From positions 24,388,084-24,452,083 of the forward strand of contig CM019719.1 of NCBI GenBank assembly GCA_009760885.1: DNA of 64,000 nucleotides, written 5' to 3'. This DNA is from Achatina immaculata. Lineage: Eukaryota > Mollusca > Gastropoda > Stylommatophora > Achatinidae. Numbering within the stretch: the first letter of the stretch is position 1; the number at the start of each line of letters is the position of its first letter. A model generated the notes under the pieces. That model saw only the letters and a list, made by a program, of their open reading frames with translations. It did no database searches and was not told the DNA's origin. A program made the position numbers and the translations under genes. This document shows positions 23,801 to 38,800 of this stretch, one piece after another.

Positions 23801-26800
23801 GTGGTTTCACTGGGCATTCTATTTTTGTGTTGAAATAGAATATTCTAAATATACTTTCATATGAATATCCTGAATGTGTTGCTTAGGTTTATTCTGTTAA
23901 AAGGCATTTTCAAGAAAGGAGAAATGGAACAGTTTGCTCTTTGTAGATAAATTTATATGAAATATGAAATTTGTTTGATGAAATTCAAAGACTGACAGAA
24001 AATATATCTTTTTGACCTCCAGTTATCAGACTTGCATTTACTTCTAGAGTCATAACTTTTATGCTTTTTTTCATGTAAATAGTAAATAAGATCAGCCTTT
24101 TAAAAAATTATATCTCTATTAGATAATGTGGATGAAGAATTTGAATAAGTATTAAAATTTTCTGTTTTTCTTAAGGGAAACAAATATGTTGTGGCTGTGA
24201 AAGATTATGTTACAAGGGAGTCTACACTTCTCAGTTTTAAGAAGGGTGATATTGTGAAACTGATGGACCCAGAAATGAATTTGGAAAATGGTGAGCTACT
24301 TTATATTGTCATGCTTTGATTATAGTGCATAAGAAATACATTACTGAAACCCATAAAGTATTAAGACTAACTGAATTATTGTCTGTTATCAAATTAAATA
24401 ATCTAATCTGTTTTGTGAACATAAATTTGTTATCATATTTTTAGCATCTGTGTAAATAGTAAAAATAGGACAAAACAAAAATAATGAAAATTTCCCTTAA
24501 TCAAAATGGAAAAATACACATAGAAGGGACAGATATTGAAGAAGTCATTCAATTTGCCTACCTTGGCAGCTACATAGACTAGGATGGTGACACCAGAAAG
24601 GAAATTAGAATTGCAAAAGCAGCATCGATCTTCAAGAATCTTGAGAACATATGGAATTCAAAAGTTATAAGCACAAAAACCAAGTTAAGACTATTCAATT
24701 CAAATGTAATATCCACCCTCATTTATGCTTGCGAAAGCTGGAAAACAACTAAAGAAATAGACAAGAAATTAGACTCTTTTGAAAACAGATGCCTGAGGAA
24801 AATACTCGGCATCAAGTGGAACGAATTCAAGAACAATGCAGAGATAAGACAGATGACTGAACAACAACCAGTCTCGTGGGTGATCAGGAAAAGGAGATGG
24901 ACATATTTTTGTCACTTGATGAGAAGAAACAATCGAAGAATCCCAAAAGAAGCTATCAAGTAGAACACAACAGGCCAAAAAAAAAAGAGGCAGACTACGT
25001 GAAACTCTGAAGAGGACATTGTTAAGAGAGGCCAAATTTACAGGCATAAAACCCTTGATGAGGTTGAAAGACTCGCCGAAGAGAGGAAAAATTGGTGAAC
25101 TACTTTTGCGAGCCCTATGTGACATTTAACAGCACAGGAAGGATATAAGATATATAAGAGTAAATAGTAAATATACTGAACAATTAACTATTGCTGAACT
25201 GTTTATGTATATGTATATATATATATATATATCAAGGTTGTTTTAGCAGAGTTTTTCATTAATTGTTTAGTTTTTTCAAATATCTTTGTACTTTCATATT
25301 ATCTACTCGTATTTTGTAAATACCACTACTTTCACACCAAATAAATGGGCATTTTATTCTAAGGCTGGATGTATGGGTCTTTGAATGGCATGGTTGGTTT
25401 GTTCCCTGCGGAATATGTGAAACCACTGGCCAGGCATGAAGTTGAGACATCCAGTAGCAAGCCTGTCTTGTATCAGTCCAAACTGGCCAGTGAAGTTGTG
25501 GCAAATGAAGTGACTTCTAGTGGGACTAAAGGAGTGATGACAACTGTTGTGGCAAATGAAGTGGTCACTGACGTTGCTAATGGTGTGGTCACTGGTGTTG
25601 CTAATGGTGTTAACATGCGGGTGAGCTCCATCAATAAAATTTATGTTCATAATAAATGACAATGTTTATTTCATTCTCAGTGGGTATATTTCATGTCTTC
25701 TGAGATAGTGGATACTGCTCAGATATTTTATTACATCAGCTAAATATGAACTCCGACATCAGATCTGCCATGCTTTATAAGATAAAAACCAGAACATTTT
25801 ATTTGTAAATAAACTCTCTCTTTGCATTGTTCATCATGTTAACAACAAGAAGAATCTTTGAAAATAGACAAAAACAGACTGTGCTGAGTTCTGTCACCAT
25901 TCAGTAGCAGAAACATAAATTATCATCTTTATTTTGTGAGAGTGTAAAGTAGTTGGAAGCATGTTTCTATATTTCTACAGCAGGGCTCTCGAAGCCCAGA
26001 TGATAACAGTGAGACAAGTCATCTGTCATTTGTGGCTGATGGAAAGTACTCCATGATGGAGTATGCTACGATGAACTTTAGGGAATCCCTAGAGAAGTAA
26101 GTCATTCTTTACATTAAGATATCCAGTTAACTTTAGTAAAAGGTAAAGGTGAAATTCATGTTTTCATCCCATTAACTCTATCCAGGCCACCTAAAAAAAT
26201 GCGGACATTCCCATCAGTGCCACACAAAAAGCGCGGGTGTTTAGGGGGTATAGTTGTAAAAGTGAATGTACAAAGTATTTCCCCTTTAAAAGTATACATA
26301 TTATGCATGAAAATAGTTGTAAATGTAAGAAGATTTCATAAATGAAGAGTTTTTTAGGAAAAAAGAAGTAGTGTGAATATTTTATCTGATAATTGTGTAG
26401 TGCTTACCATTGGCGATGCCTAGATGTGCAATGTTTACCATCGGCGATTTCCAGATCTACTTAAATTTTCAACCGATCTCATCGTGTGGTGGTGTTCTCA
26501 CTAAAATAATGTCTGAAATAACCTTCTAACTACTTCTCCAGTCCATTTAATAGGTCTAGATGTACTTGGGGTACAATCAGGAAGAGTGGTTGGGTCATAG
26601 GACATGTCCTTATGCCTCCAAAATCACAATAAATACTGAAATTTCTCCATTAAAACATCGATTTCGCTCGGTTGTTAGCCACTCTTTGGATTGAACTATG
26701 AAAGGTCACCAGACATGCACGGCTAAATCGTGTACAATAAAAAGTTTTACAATAGTTTTACATTGCAACGAAACAAAATCACTATAACAACTATGGCAGG

Positions 26801-29800
26801 CACTAGACTAACAGGAAGTATTCACTGTATCGACCATGGCAGGGAAAGAGTTAAGATATATTAGGGATATGGTGTTAGGCCTGTATTTCCAAAACCTTCG
26901 GCACATGAAAATATGATGTGATCAGTATCATGCCTGGCCGCATTTACCTTCCCAGATTTCTCTGGTACCTATTTTGCAGAGGCTGGCTAAACCCCAGCTG
27001 TAACTGCAGTAGTCAAAGAAATTAGGCATGTTGAGATATTGTGAAGGGTGAGAAACAAAGTTAGTCATGCCACCTTTGACTGATAAAAGTGAATTTTCAA
27101 TTGTTTATCATCAGAAAAAAATGTAGGTAGGAATATCCTCAATGGTCAGAGTCTGTATTAGTCTGTGCCTGTGAGACTCAGACATTAGACAAACAGATGA
27201 AACAGAAATTGGAAACCATTTGTGACATGGGTTTAGAGAGAATGCAGAATATATCTAGACAACCAGAAAAACAAAGAAAGTAGTTTTCAGAGAAGTTTCA
27301 GAAAACTGAAAGCTAATTAAGACCACATAGAAAAGATGAATTTATTTGGACACAGAATTGCAGATTTGGCACTGCACTCATTTTGAAAATGATTTTATTT
27401 CCTGAGACACATAACTTCATTTTATTTTGTGTTCCAATTCTTAACTGCACTAAATTGCACAAATCACGCGCAGCAATGTGGTATGTTTCTAAGTCAGATA
27501 TTGGAATGGGAACAGTCATAATTTATAAACACATATTTCTGTGGTGTAAGTACAATGAATGATGCAAACTGAAAAAAGACTTGATATGTCACTATATGAA
27601 TGAATGTAGCATTCCCATGTGCTTTTATAGAAAATGCCTGTACAAAATTATTCTCACCACAAAAAAATGCTTCAAAATTTAATCTATCTGGACTTTCACA
27701 GACCTAAAATGAGTGGAGCAAACCATAATAGATTGATAGCTCATGAGAGGACAGAATTTAATAAAACACATGTCTGCATATAGAGGCATAGTTAATGCAC
27801 CATACTATATTCATGAAAGGTTACCAGCGCTGCCAATATTATTTCCCCCCTCTTACCACAATAGCCATGAATTTTTTTTTTCTCTCTGATACGATTTCCA
27901 TTAGTAACTATTTTTTCAGGAGGACTTACCAGAGAGAAAGACCTACTGCTTATGGAATGTCAAATACAAATACAAAAGGTTATAAACACAATTTCTGTTT
28001 CAGATATTCTCAAATGTTGAGAATCAGTAGTCGCATTGTCTGCATTTGAAACTAATTGCTTTTACTTTGCTGGCATTTGTTTTTGTTCTTAACATATTCT
28101 GTAAATGTTACTCATTCTTGAAAGCTTATGAAAACATGTAATTTTTAACAAAGTTCTGATTTTCTCTTGTTTTTAACTATTTAGAAGTTTTTCTTCTGCA
28201 GCTGTTTCTGTTTGATCATTGTCTTTTACTAAACTCCATAAACTAATCTGCTTCTAAGAATATAAATTTGTTATCATATCAGTTAACACAATGCCAGTGG
28301 GAAAAGTTAACATCTTATTTTAACATCTTATACCCAGACTTTTTCACTTTCTCCCAGCTGTCAGATAGATGTCATAAAGCTTCATCTGCAGTTGTAAGAT
28401 GTCTGTAGCTTGCTGTAACATCCATCATCATTGTCATTTTTCTAAACTCATATGACAGAATCTGCATAGCATAATCTCATAACAGCTTTTCATGTCTGTG
28501 ATCTACAGCCCATTTTCCATAATTTCATGACTCAGTGTTGTCTTTTTTTTTTTTCTTTTAACTACAAAGGAGAATTTCTCTTTCAGATTGTCTATGCAAC
28601 AGTCACTAAATGTAGAATACAAATTTTGAAAATTTGTCATTGCAGTACTAGTATAGAATCCATAAAAATGAGAGATATCATAATAGGAAATATGTCCTAT
28701 ATTTGTGTGCACAGAAAACTATGTTATGGACATAATAATGAGATATTCTTGAAATAAACTTAAATCAGATAAAAACCTTACACGTGATATGGACATATAC
28801 ACTCCTTTCCTTCTTGTTACAAGTATATATGTGGCAGAGTCTTCCTTTTAAAATATAAAAAAGGTAAGAAGGGAAAGCACATACAAAAATTGTAGTGCAT
28901 GAACCAAGAGAATGAAGAGTTAGCTGTAACAGTATGAGTGTTACAACACACAAAGAAACTGGGGATACAGGTTGAAGTATTGAGTCAGATATGAATAACT
29001 GATTTTCAAGTTTGTTGAATATGAATAGTAAACTCATGGAAATAGAACAGCTTGCAAAAAAATGTGGAAGTAATGCTGTAATTATTATTAGAAATTGTAT
29101 ACTAAATTAAAGTTATTTTTTACACATAGTGTTGTGCTGTTTTAAAAGCTTGCATGGATAGTAAATGCAAATTATTAAACATTTTAATCTCTAGTAAGAT
29201 TTAAAGTGACTGAAATATAAATTTGATGCTAAATTGGACAGTCCAATTAAATATTTGTTTGCCTTTTTAAAATTTTATATTAAAATTTTCTTAAAAAACA
29301 AATATTCAGTTTTATTCAGTATTGGCTGAGTACAAATTTGAATTGAATATTTGGATACATCTCTGCCATAAACTTTGTCTCTTAGACAGTGACTTGCAGT
29401 TGTATTTTATTTGAAAATTGTTTCTAAATACCGCTCATTTTCAAAAGAATGTATAGAAACATGAGCTTTCTATCTGTAGATTATCACTGTGGCTGCTAAA
29501 ATGACAATCTGAAAGAAATGAAGTTAATCGTGCATGCATATTTACCCCAGACTTCCTTGCTTTAGTCTCTATGTGTTCTGTAATGCTTTAGTCACTAAAT
29601 ATCCTCTGTGCTTGTGCTGAAACTCTGTTGAAGGTATGAAATGCTGAGAACAGAAGATGGCTCCATTAGAGGAACAGTGAAACTCATTGAGCCTGTCAGA
29701 CTTCAGAACTTGAGACATCAAGAAAATGCTAAACAAGGTGATGTTCTCTTGTCAGCATTCTTCTGTATAGTGTGAAAAGCCCATATCAGTCATACAAATG

Positions 29801-32800
29801 TGTCATGAAAAGGTTTTACAAAATAAAAAAAAAAAGAAAGGTGAAAACTCATGTATAGCAGTAATCTGTATTCTTTGCGTTCTAGTAAAAATCAAAAGTC
29901 TAGTCTACATTATACCATCATAAAGTGTATAATGTGTCAGTGTTTCATAATGCCTCCAGAGTGTTTTCTATTTATATATTTTATATGTGAGGGTGAACTA
30001 AATGAAAGTTAGAAAATGTAAATTATATGAAATCTATTTAGTACAGGAAAAATAACACTCATATTTTTCAATAAAATCCCATGCTTTGCAATGCATTTGC
30101 ATCACCTGTGAACCCGCAACTGAATTCCAGTAAGAAGAAAACCTTTTGTGCTGACTTCTTGCATGCTTGCCCTGGATGATTGGCATGAACTTCATAACTC
30201 ATTTGTAGACTTTTCTGTGCACATTGCACTTATTGCCATACATATAGATATGCAGATATCATGATGTATGTCCAAAGGGTTCAGACCTAAGAGTACGACT
30301 GGAACATAACTACCATCTTGGCATTATGCTATTTTCAGCTTGCTGCTTAGTGACGGTGGCACTCTTCGCCTACTGTCTCTGGTCTTAGTACTAAAGGATT
30401 TCTGTCTGTTCTTTTGGAAATTTTATTCACATTTTTTTCATTTTAATTGTATTCATCTTTCTATATATAACATTTAAAATATGTTTCTTCAAGTCCATCT
30501 TTCTTCTGAGCCATTGACTTACTGCTTGGTTGTATTTCTGTAACAGCCATGTACATAGTAATCGCATGTTATAGTAACCAGTTTCCTATTTTTAACCCAA
30601 ATCTTAACTTTTCAGTATGTGTATAAGTTTAGCTGACAGTTTTTTTTTGCCTTTCTTATTTTTATCATTGCTTTTGTATAAAGTATGTGCATGTACCTTT
30701 GCAGCTTTCTATATCTGTATGCCTACCCAGAATCTAACATTTGCTTCAAAATACCAAATGTACTGTTTAATAGATATCATTCACTTAATTATTCAGTTTC
30801 ATTCAGTTATAAACTATATATAAATATAAAAGTAAATTATAAATCTATTTCTCTTCTAAATTTAAAATTAAGAATGTTCACTGAATTGCCTAACATAAAT
30901 GAACTGTTACCAGTTTGAATAATGATGTATTTGGAAACAAACACTTTTGGGTTACAGATTGCATGAAATGTTCAGTCTCATGATGGATGCACTTCTCTTT
31001 GATGATGCACAAATTGACTGAAAATTTGTTTTTTTTTCCACATTCACCCTTTGTGACAAGATGGGAAAGACCTTGACAGAGAAAGAGAAAATTCACCATG
31101 TTGTCTATGTATTCTTTTTTATCTCTTCTAGGTGAACTTTTTACTTTATTGTCTAGTTCTTTGTATGTTGCTTTTGCCAAATCTTTTCTGTCTTTACATC
31201 CAACATGACTAATTTGACTGCTTGTCTTTCATATATTTCCATGTTTTTTTTCTGATATCCTTGCTTTTCTATTTGTTTTTTGCAGTCCAGCACTTGCTTT
31301 TGTGCTGTGATTATGGGTGTGCCGTAAGAATTCCATAAGTTATCCAAATTTACCTCCTCTACCTCACTGAGTGTTGCAAAATGATTGTTAAGTTCCAGAT
31401 TGAAATTACTGTTAGTATTTTCTTCCTGTAGGCTGTGGCTGTTTATCTTTCTGAGTACTGATTTCTTGTGTTGGCTTTTCAGTTGTAGTTTTATTTTCCC
31501 TGTACACAGGTTGTGATCACTGTTGACATTTGCACCTCTGTATGCTCTTACATCTATCAGAGATGTTCTGAATTGCTTTAAAATACAAAAATGGTCTATC
31601 TGGTTTCTGGGTCTGTCATCTGGAGATACTCATATTGTTTTTCTTTGTGTGGAAATATTGTTCCTCCAATGACCATGCCCTCTGTTAGACATAGTTAAAT
31701 TAATATTTCTCCATTCTAATTTACTGTATCATTTCCTTCTTTCCCCATTACTTTTTCAACATCAGTGTTATCTTTTCCTATCTTGGCCTTGGCATTGTAG
31801 TCTCTAATGACAATTAGGATGTTGTGTTTCTGGACTTTATTAGTGAGTTGTTGTAGTTGGTGATAGAAATCATCTGTTATTTCATCATCTGCATCATTCG
31901 TAGGTGCATAACATTGTCTGATTGTCATTCTTCCGTGTCTTAGTGTGTATCATGCTCTTATTATACAACTGTTCACTTTAAGGCTCTTTGCTACTACACT
32001 TGACATAATTATACCCACTCTTTCTTGGTATTTAGTATATATGTAGGCATAATTTTAACTCACATTAAAGCTATAATCTGTGCCTGTTGTATGATTGACT
32101 ATGTACACAGTCATTACATACGTGATTATTTCATAACAGGTGATGTTGATTGGTCCTTGAAAGAACGAACTGACCTTATCAAGTGGACCAAAGTTAGTTC
32201 CATGTTTTTTTTAATAACCTTCAACTAGGACAGAAATATAATGATCGTAGTTTAACAACAATGATAGGTTTTTTGTTAATAATTGAGATGAAATCTGGAT
32301 AATGACAACATGACCTTCTGATTCACCAGATTTAGCAGAACCAGAAGTATACAAAAGTTATAAAAGGTAAAATTCCCATTTCCATGCCATTAAGGCATAC
32401 TGGGGATATGGTTTTAGGCCTGTATTGTCACACAGAAATGCAAAAAGATCATTTAAAAAACCAACAGTTGCATGACTGGAACTTGAAAATCTGTTTTGAA
32501 AAAAAAAAAAGCAGTGCCACGGTTGTGCATTAACACAGTGCCGGCTACTGAGATATCCTGCTCATGGTTCTTGGAAGATAAAACAACATACAAGATCATG
32601 AGGACAGATTCTGGCCTTCCTACCTCACAATGTTTTTGCTTAGAAATATGAAGGCACTAAAACTTCACGCTCATTCAGCACAAAAATTCCATGGGACATA
32701 ATGTTATATTTATTTTGTAAAGTTTTTTTTTCATTCAGTGACAAATAAGAGTTATTCAGTAAACTGAGCCTGAAATTGTTAATAGTGAAATAACAGAGTC

Positions 32801-35800
32801 TGAAATTTTAAGTGTGAAATAGCTTAATCTGAAATTGTTAGCTGTGAAATAACTGGAAAGTAAGTTCATATATTGATAATTGGAATTCATGCTCACTGAG
32901 TTTTTATACATCACATCTTTTGCAGATTATTTGTTGTTAACAAGGCAAGGCATGTCTTACAATTGTCAGAAAAATGTGCATTCAATTTATTATGTAGCAT
33001 TTTGTTTATTTTTGTACACTGTGTGTGAATCACAATGATTTTAAAGTTTTACCTGTTTTTCCTGAATTTTTCGGGAAAATCAATTGTACTTTTTTTTTCA
33101 GAAAAAAGTGAACATCTAACTCTTATTACCTTTTTTATTGATTGATAGTCTTCAATAATAAATGCATCATTTATTAATAATTTTAACAAAGGTTAGGGCA
33201 TTGGGTAATTTGGCAAGGAATATCTTTTTTCATTAGTCTCTTTCATCTTTGACAAAAGTCTTTAAAAAATACTAAATTCTAAAATAATGATTGTTCTAAA
33301 AGGCATTAGGACACCAGAATAGCAAAGTGATTAGTGCATATGGCTAAGTTCCAGTCAGTTTCAGCTGTAGAAATAGATAACTGACTCCTCTGGGGAGCTG
33401 AGGATGGAAAGGCAACATGCTGTAACACTGACCAAATCACCTTCAAGTTTGCTGACAAGTAACGGTAAATTTAAGCCCTAAAGCCATGTATGCTAAATGA
33501 CATGACACAAGGTCATGCTTACATTTTAAAGAAAAGGCAAAACATAAAATATTTTTGTCCAGCATTTATGGGACTATTTTTACTATTATTCTACAGTCTC
33601 CTATTCAAGCATCACTTCTAAAGTTCAGCTCAAATGACCTCAACAAACTAGCTCTGGAGTGTTTCATAGGTAACGTTATGTTATTTATTGCTTTAATCAA
33701 GGTTAGATTTTGTTTATATGCAGTCACCAATTAGGTGTGGAAAGACTATTTTTGATCATTTCCAGAATTTATGGAATAAAAGAGAAGAAGAGTTAATATG
33801 TTCAGAAATATAATTATAGTCTTCAGGGGTTTTGGTCAGAGAAAGATCAGAAGATAAACAATAAAGCTAGGAATGAAAACTGTGTTTTAACAGGTTTTCT
33901 GGAGATACAAGGCAGTGATAGGTATGTGGGTGGATTGCTTATACTTCAGGAGTGTGGATGTACAGGGAGTCTACTGGGAGTTTTGCTGGAAAATAACCAT
34001 TAATATGAAAAAAGCTAGATTTTTAACTCTCACACACACATGTACACATTTGTATACTTATAACCACACAAACACTTATACATGGACTTGCAAAAGTAGT
34101 TGGAATGGTGGAAAAGTAGTGATTTTATTGAAATTTGTTTCCCTCTCTCTCACAGCGATCATGAGATTTATGGGAGACTATCCTATGGGTACTAACATGA
34201 CAGACTATGACTGTGCCAAGAAGATACTGAAGGTGAAGCTAACTCATTTTTTAAAATAAAAAAAAGTGAAGGTCTCAGACACAGTATTCAGATAGTTGTG
34301 TTTTTGAAAGTGAAAATAAAATGTAATATTTGATTGAACAGTGGCAAGATGTGTTTGTGCTGTATACATGCATGCACAAACAATTCATTAATATTCCAGT
34401 ATAACAAGAAGATAACAGAATTTGAGCTGACAATTAAGATCCATCATCTTTTTAGCAGCATGATGAATATTAGAAAGGCAAGGAAGTACAGGACTCATAT
34501 GGCATCTGAAAATAACAGAACAGAAAGCTGTCACTCAAAAGTCTGACCTACTTTTGTGTGTTGGAATGGTTAGAGGTTGACTTAAAAGATGCAGTGAGAA
34601 ATGAGTGAGCCTGATCACATTGAGTGATCTGTGTTTACAAATTCAGAATCCACATGTGGTACTTTTATGAAGAAAGAAGAAGAGTTGTGCTTAAAAATTG
34701 TAATTGAGTTGCTCATAGCAACATAGTAGATACAGTTTTAACAGAGGAAATAATCTTTTTTTCAATTACAGTTTTAATATCCATTTAAAATGACATAAAG
34801 AACATCCAGAGTCATCTATAAAGGAAATGTATTTGTTATTAAGAAGCAAAGAATTGATGCTAATCAGGTTGAGAATCAACAAGTGTAGAGCAAATACCAT
34901 TGTTTGAATGAGTTAAAAATGAGATGTTTTCCATGCAAGTGAGCAGTCAGATAGTTGAAATTTCACTAAGATTATAAGCTACAGCAAGAGAAATAAATTA
35001 CCTAGATGATCTACACCTACCATTCATAGAGAAAATTTATGGAACTGAATATAAGCATAAAACAGACACTTGTGATGAAATTAGGTTTCACTATGTATAA
35101 TTGTACTGCAAATAAAAAAAAATATGTGGCAGAGTATTTCCACACTTACTTTTTTTGCAAGTATAAATTGAAGTGATTATTTGTATTTTCTGTAATTGTG
35201 ATTTCAATTTGTTGCAGACCTGCCACAAGTGCCCAGAGATCAGAGATGAAATCTTCTGTCAACTCTGTAAGCAGACAACAAATAACAGAAGCATGTTCAG
35301 GTAATGGCACTTATGATTGTTTTAAAACAGTGAAATTTTAGAGAAAGAGAAAGGAATTTTTTTGTTCCTTTCTCAGTCAATCAAGTGCTGTGCCACTTGG
35401 CGTAGGCGATCATTTCTCTCCACAATTCCCTGTCTTTAGACTTGATTTATGAGATCCGCCGGTGACTTTCTTCCTAGCCACACTGACACCCCATCCAGCA
35501 ACTTCTCTCTCTGTTTCCTCTGTCCCTTCTTCCTTCAGTTTTTCCAGTTGCCACAATGTGTTCCAATTTTCCTCTTCTCAGAAAATGTCCTACAAATCTC
35601 ACTTGTCTGCCTCTGATCTTTGCTGTAATTTGCCTTTTAACTCCAGCCTCTTTTAAGACTTCTTCATTGGTTTTCTTAGCTGTCCATGGTACCTTCAACA
35701 TCCTCCTTATGAACCGCATTTCCATGGCCTCCATTTCTCACTGTACTCCATTATTCATGGACCATTCTTACATCCATAAAACAAAATTGGCTTGATGTAA

Positions 35801-38800
35801 CATTTAAGTACTCAGAATCTTGTTTCCATTGTTATGGATCTGTTGCACAAGATGTTTCTCATTTCTGGAATGCTGACTTGGCCTGAGCATGTCTGCTTTT
35901 TATTTTGTTGTGACATTTCCCATCAGCTGTTAAAATTGTTCCTAAGTACTTGAATTTATCAACTTGTTTAAGTTCCGTGCCATCGATGGTAATGCTACAT
36001 TTTGGTGGTACTCTTTTTTTTTTTTTACATGACCATCACGTCAGTCTTCTTTTTATTCAGGCTGAGACCTTTACTTTTACTTTCACGAAACACTATGTCC
36101 AGAAGAGCCTGTAGCTCCCCTTCACTTTTAGCAATCAGAACTGTGTCATCTGCATATCTTAAGTTGTTAAGGTTGTACCCACCAATTGATTTTCCTGGCA
36201 AGTTCTCTATATTTCTCATTATGTTTTCACTGTACAAGGAGAAGAGGTCATGAGATAGAACACATTCTTGTCTCACTCCCAATTTTATGTCTTGGAATGC
36301 TCTATTTGGTTCTCAACCTCCATTGCTGCCAGTATATGTTTTTGATGAGTTTCAGATCTTTCTCATCTATGTTGATGTCTTCCAGCATTGTTATAATTTC
36401 TGTGTCTCACTTTATCGAATGCTTTACAGTAGTCTATGAAGCATAAGTATAGGTCCGTCTTTACTTCTGTTGATCTTTAATTAGTGTTCTCAAAATACGA
36501 ATGGCATTACTTGTGTCTTTTCTTTTGATGAAGCTGTCCCTTTCTAACATTCTTTTAAAAAAAAACACACGCACACACACGCGTACACACACACACATAA
36601 TCTGTAGTGTGACGTGTGTATAAGTTTAAGCTGATCAAATGTTTTTGCATTATGAGAGATAAATACTATAGTTCAGTGTGAGAACTATATGCTAACCTCG
36701 GTCATAATCACTTGTCTTGCTCATAATATGGAAATATGGAAACATTTCTCCTAGTTTTTTTTTTTAATCTGAAAGCTGAATTTACACAGTAAAGATGTCT
36801 GAAATGAAAATAGAGCCTGTGTGATGAATTAGCCAAAAATCAGAAGCAGCTGTGTTTCTATATTTTCTGTAAGAAGCTGTATGTTCCTTACTCATTTACA
36901 TTTGCTTGCTCTAAATGCTGACATATTTAGAATATATTTTTATGTCTTATCCTTAAACTGTTTTCATGTTAAACATATAAACATAAATAACATTTTTGCT
37001 TTGTGATAACTTAAATTAACTATGTGAATATTATCACAATGTCATATTTAATGTATGAGTTGTTATATTTGACTACTTCATTTCATTCTTAACTAAACAG
37101 TAAGAGTAAGATTCGAGGCTGGCGACTGTTTGCTTTGGTTGCTGCATACTTCGACTGCTCAGATACACTCAGGCCATACCTGTTCAAATACCTGGAAACA
37201 ACAGCCACTGACTCCAACCGCACCTACAACAGTAAGGCTTAAATTATGTTATCAGAATATTATCATTTATAAAATCAGTAATGAAGTGATGGAATTTGTT
37301 AAAATTTTCACAGTGTTGAATTTTAACATTTGAGTACATATTTTTAAAATTCAAGAATATTGTTATTTGAAACAAATCATTTAGTTCAATGCATTGTGTT
37401 TCCTCAGATGCAGCAGCTCTCTGCCTAACAAATCTTCGCAAAACCTTCAAATATGGAGGTCGTAAGGATGTACCACTCAGGGAAGAAGTTATGGCCCTTG
37501 CTGTAAGTTATCTAGTTTCCATTGTATTGTCCATTGTTTGTACAGTATTTTCAAAGCATTTATTCACTTTTACTAGGCATTTTTATCTGTTCGCTTTGTT
37601 TTTTTCTAATCTGAGCATACATGAATTAAGTGAACTTAAGTTTGAGAAAGCTTACTTGAATTAATTGAACTTAAGTTCAAGAAAGTTCATTGCTTGAAGT
37701 AAATAGTAAAGTATATAGAAACAACTCCGTACAAAAATGAATAAATGTAACTAGATGTATGAAAAATACATCATATTATTTGCAGTCTACATGTACATGA
37801 GTTCATATTATTTGTTGCAGGATGGTCGCAGCTTCAAACGTTTCCCATTTTTCTATTCGGGAGGTGATACACATGAGGGCATGCTCCAAGTCAGATCTTG
37901 TACAGTAAGTATTTGTAACTCCCTAAATGTGTGTCTCATTTTCCTGTGTTGTGAACTGTCACAAGGATGGAGTAGTGTCCATTTAATCTGAGTTTATCTG
38001 AGTGACAGTTCTTTGTTTTCTATTTAAGCATAAGCAAAGACTACATCTTTTTTAAGTGTGTAGATTTTCTGGAGTCTGACTTGGACTATTTACATTATTT
38101 TTCCTGTATGACTTCTGCAGATATAAATGCACCTGCTGATTGTCAGATATAATTTTATTATGCACAAACTTGCTTTCCTTTCTTATCAAATTTTCTTATG
38201 ATTGTCTCTTTGAAGTCTTTCTGTACTGAATCCTAATAACTGGTTTTACAGATAGTATTACATGTTAAACGATATAAAAATATTTCATGAATTTTATAGA
38301 AATAATTCAGCATATTTTTCCATGATTATGTTTTTGAAATAACTTGATGATGTACAGTATATCCTTTCTCTCTCTCTCCCCCTTCTCCCTCCTTCCAGCT
38401 CCCCTATTAACTGTGATTGTAACTCACTTTGTGTCCTGAAAAACTGTTTTACATTTAACTGTGTAGTAGACTGTGCTGATTGTTAAAATATGAGTCTAAT
38501 TTACATATTGTGGTAAATTACATCTTGAACATTTTTGTTGTTGATGAATTATTTGTCGATTAAAAATTATTAGAAAATATTTTTTATTTACAGTACATTG
38601 TTTCCTTCAGTAAGTGCAGTGCCTGAATGTATTAACAATCATACATCTCCATTCTATGCAGTTTTTGATATTTCTGTTCAGATGTGTTGCATTTCCTTTA
38701 CTGTACCACTTGATCAGCATGTTTAGATATTTTCCCCTCCATCTCCCACATACTTTGTTTTCTCATTTCCAATACTAGTCACCTTCTTTAACTCCTGTCT

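Noticed and set aside
25259..25662. Minus-strand frames over exon 13
   Set aside because: Antisense of the SH3 exon, which has strong domain and splice support on the plus strand.
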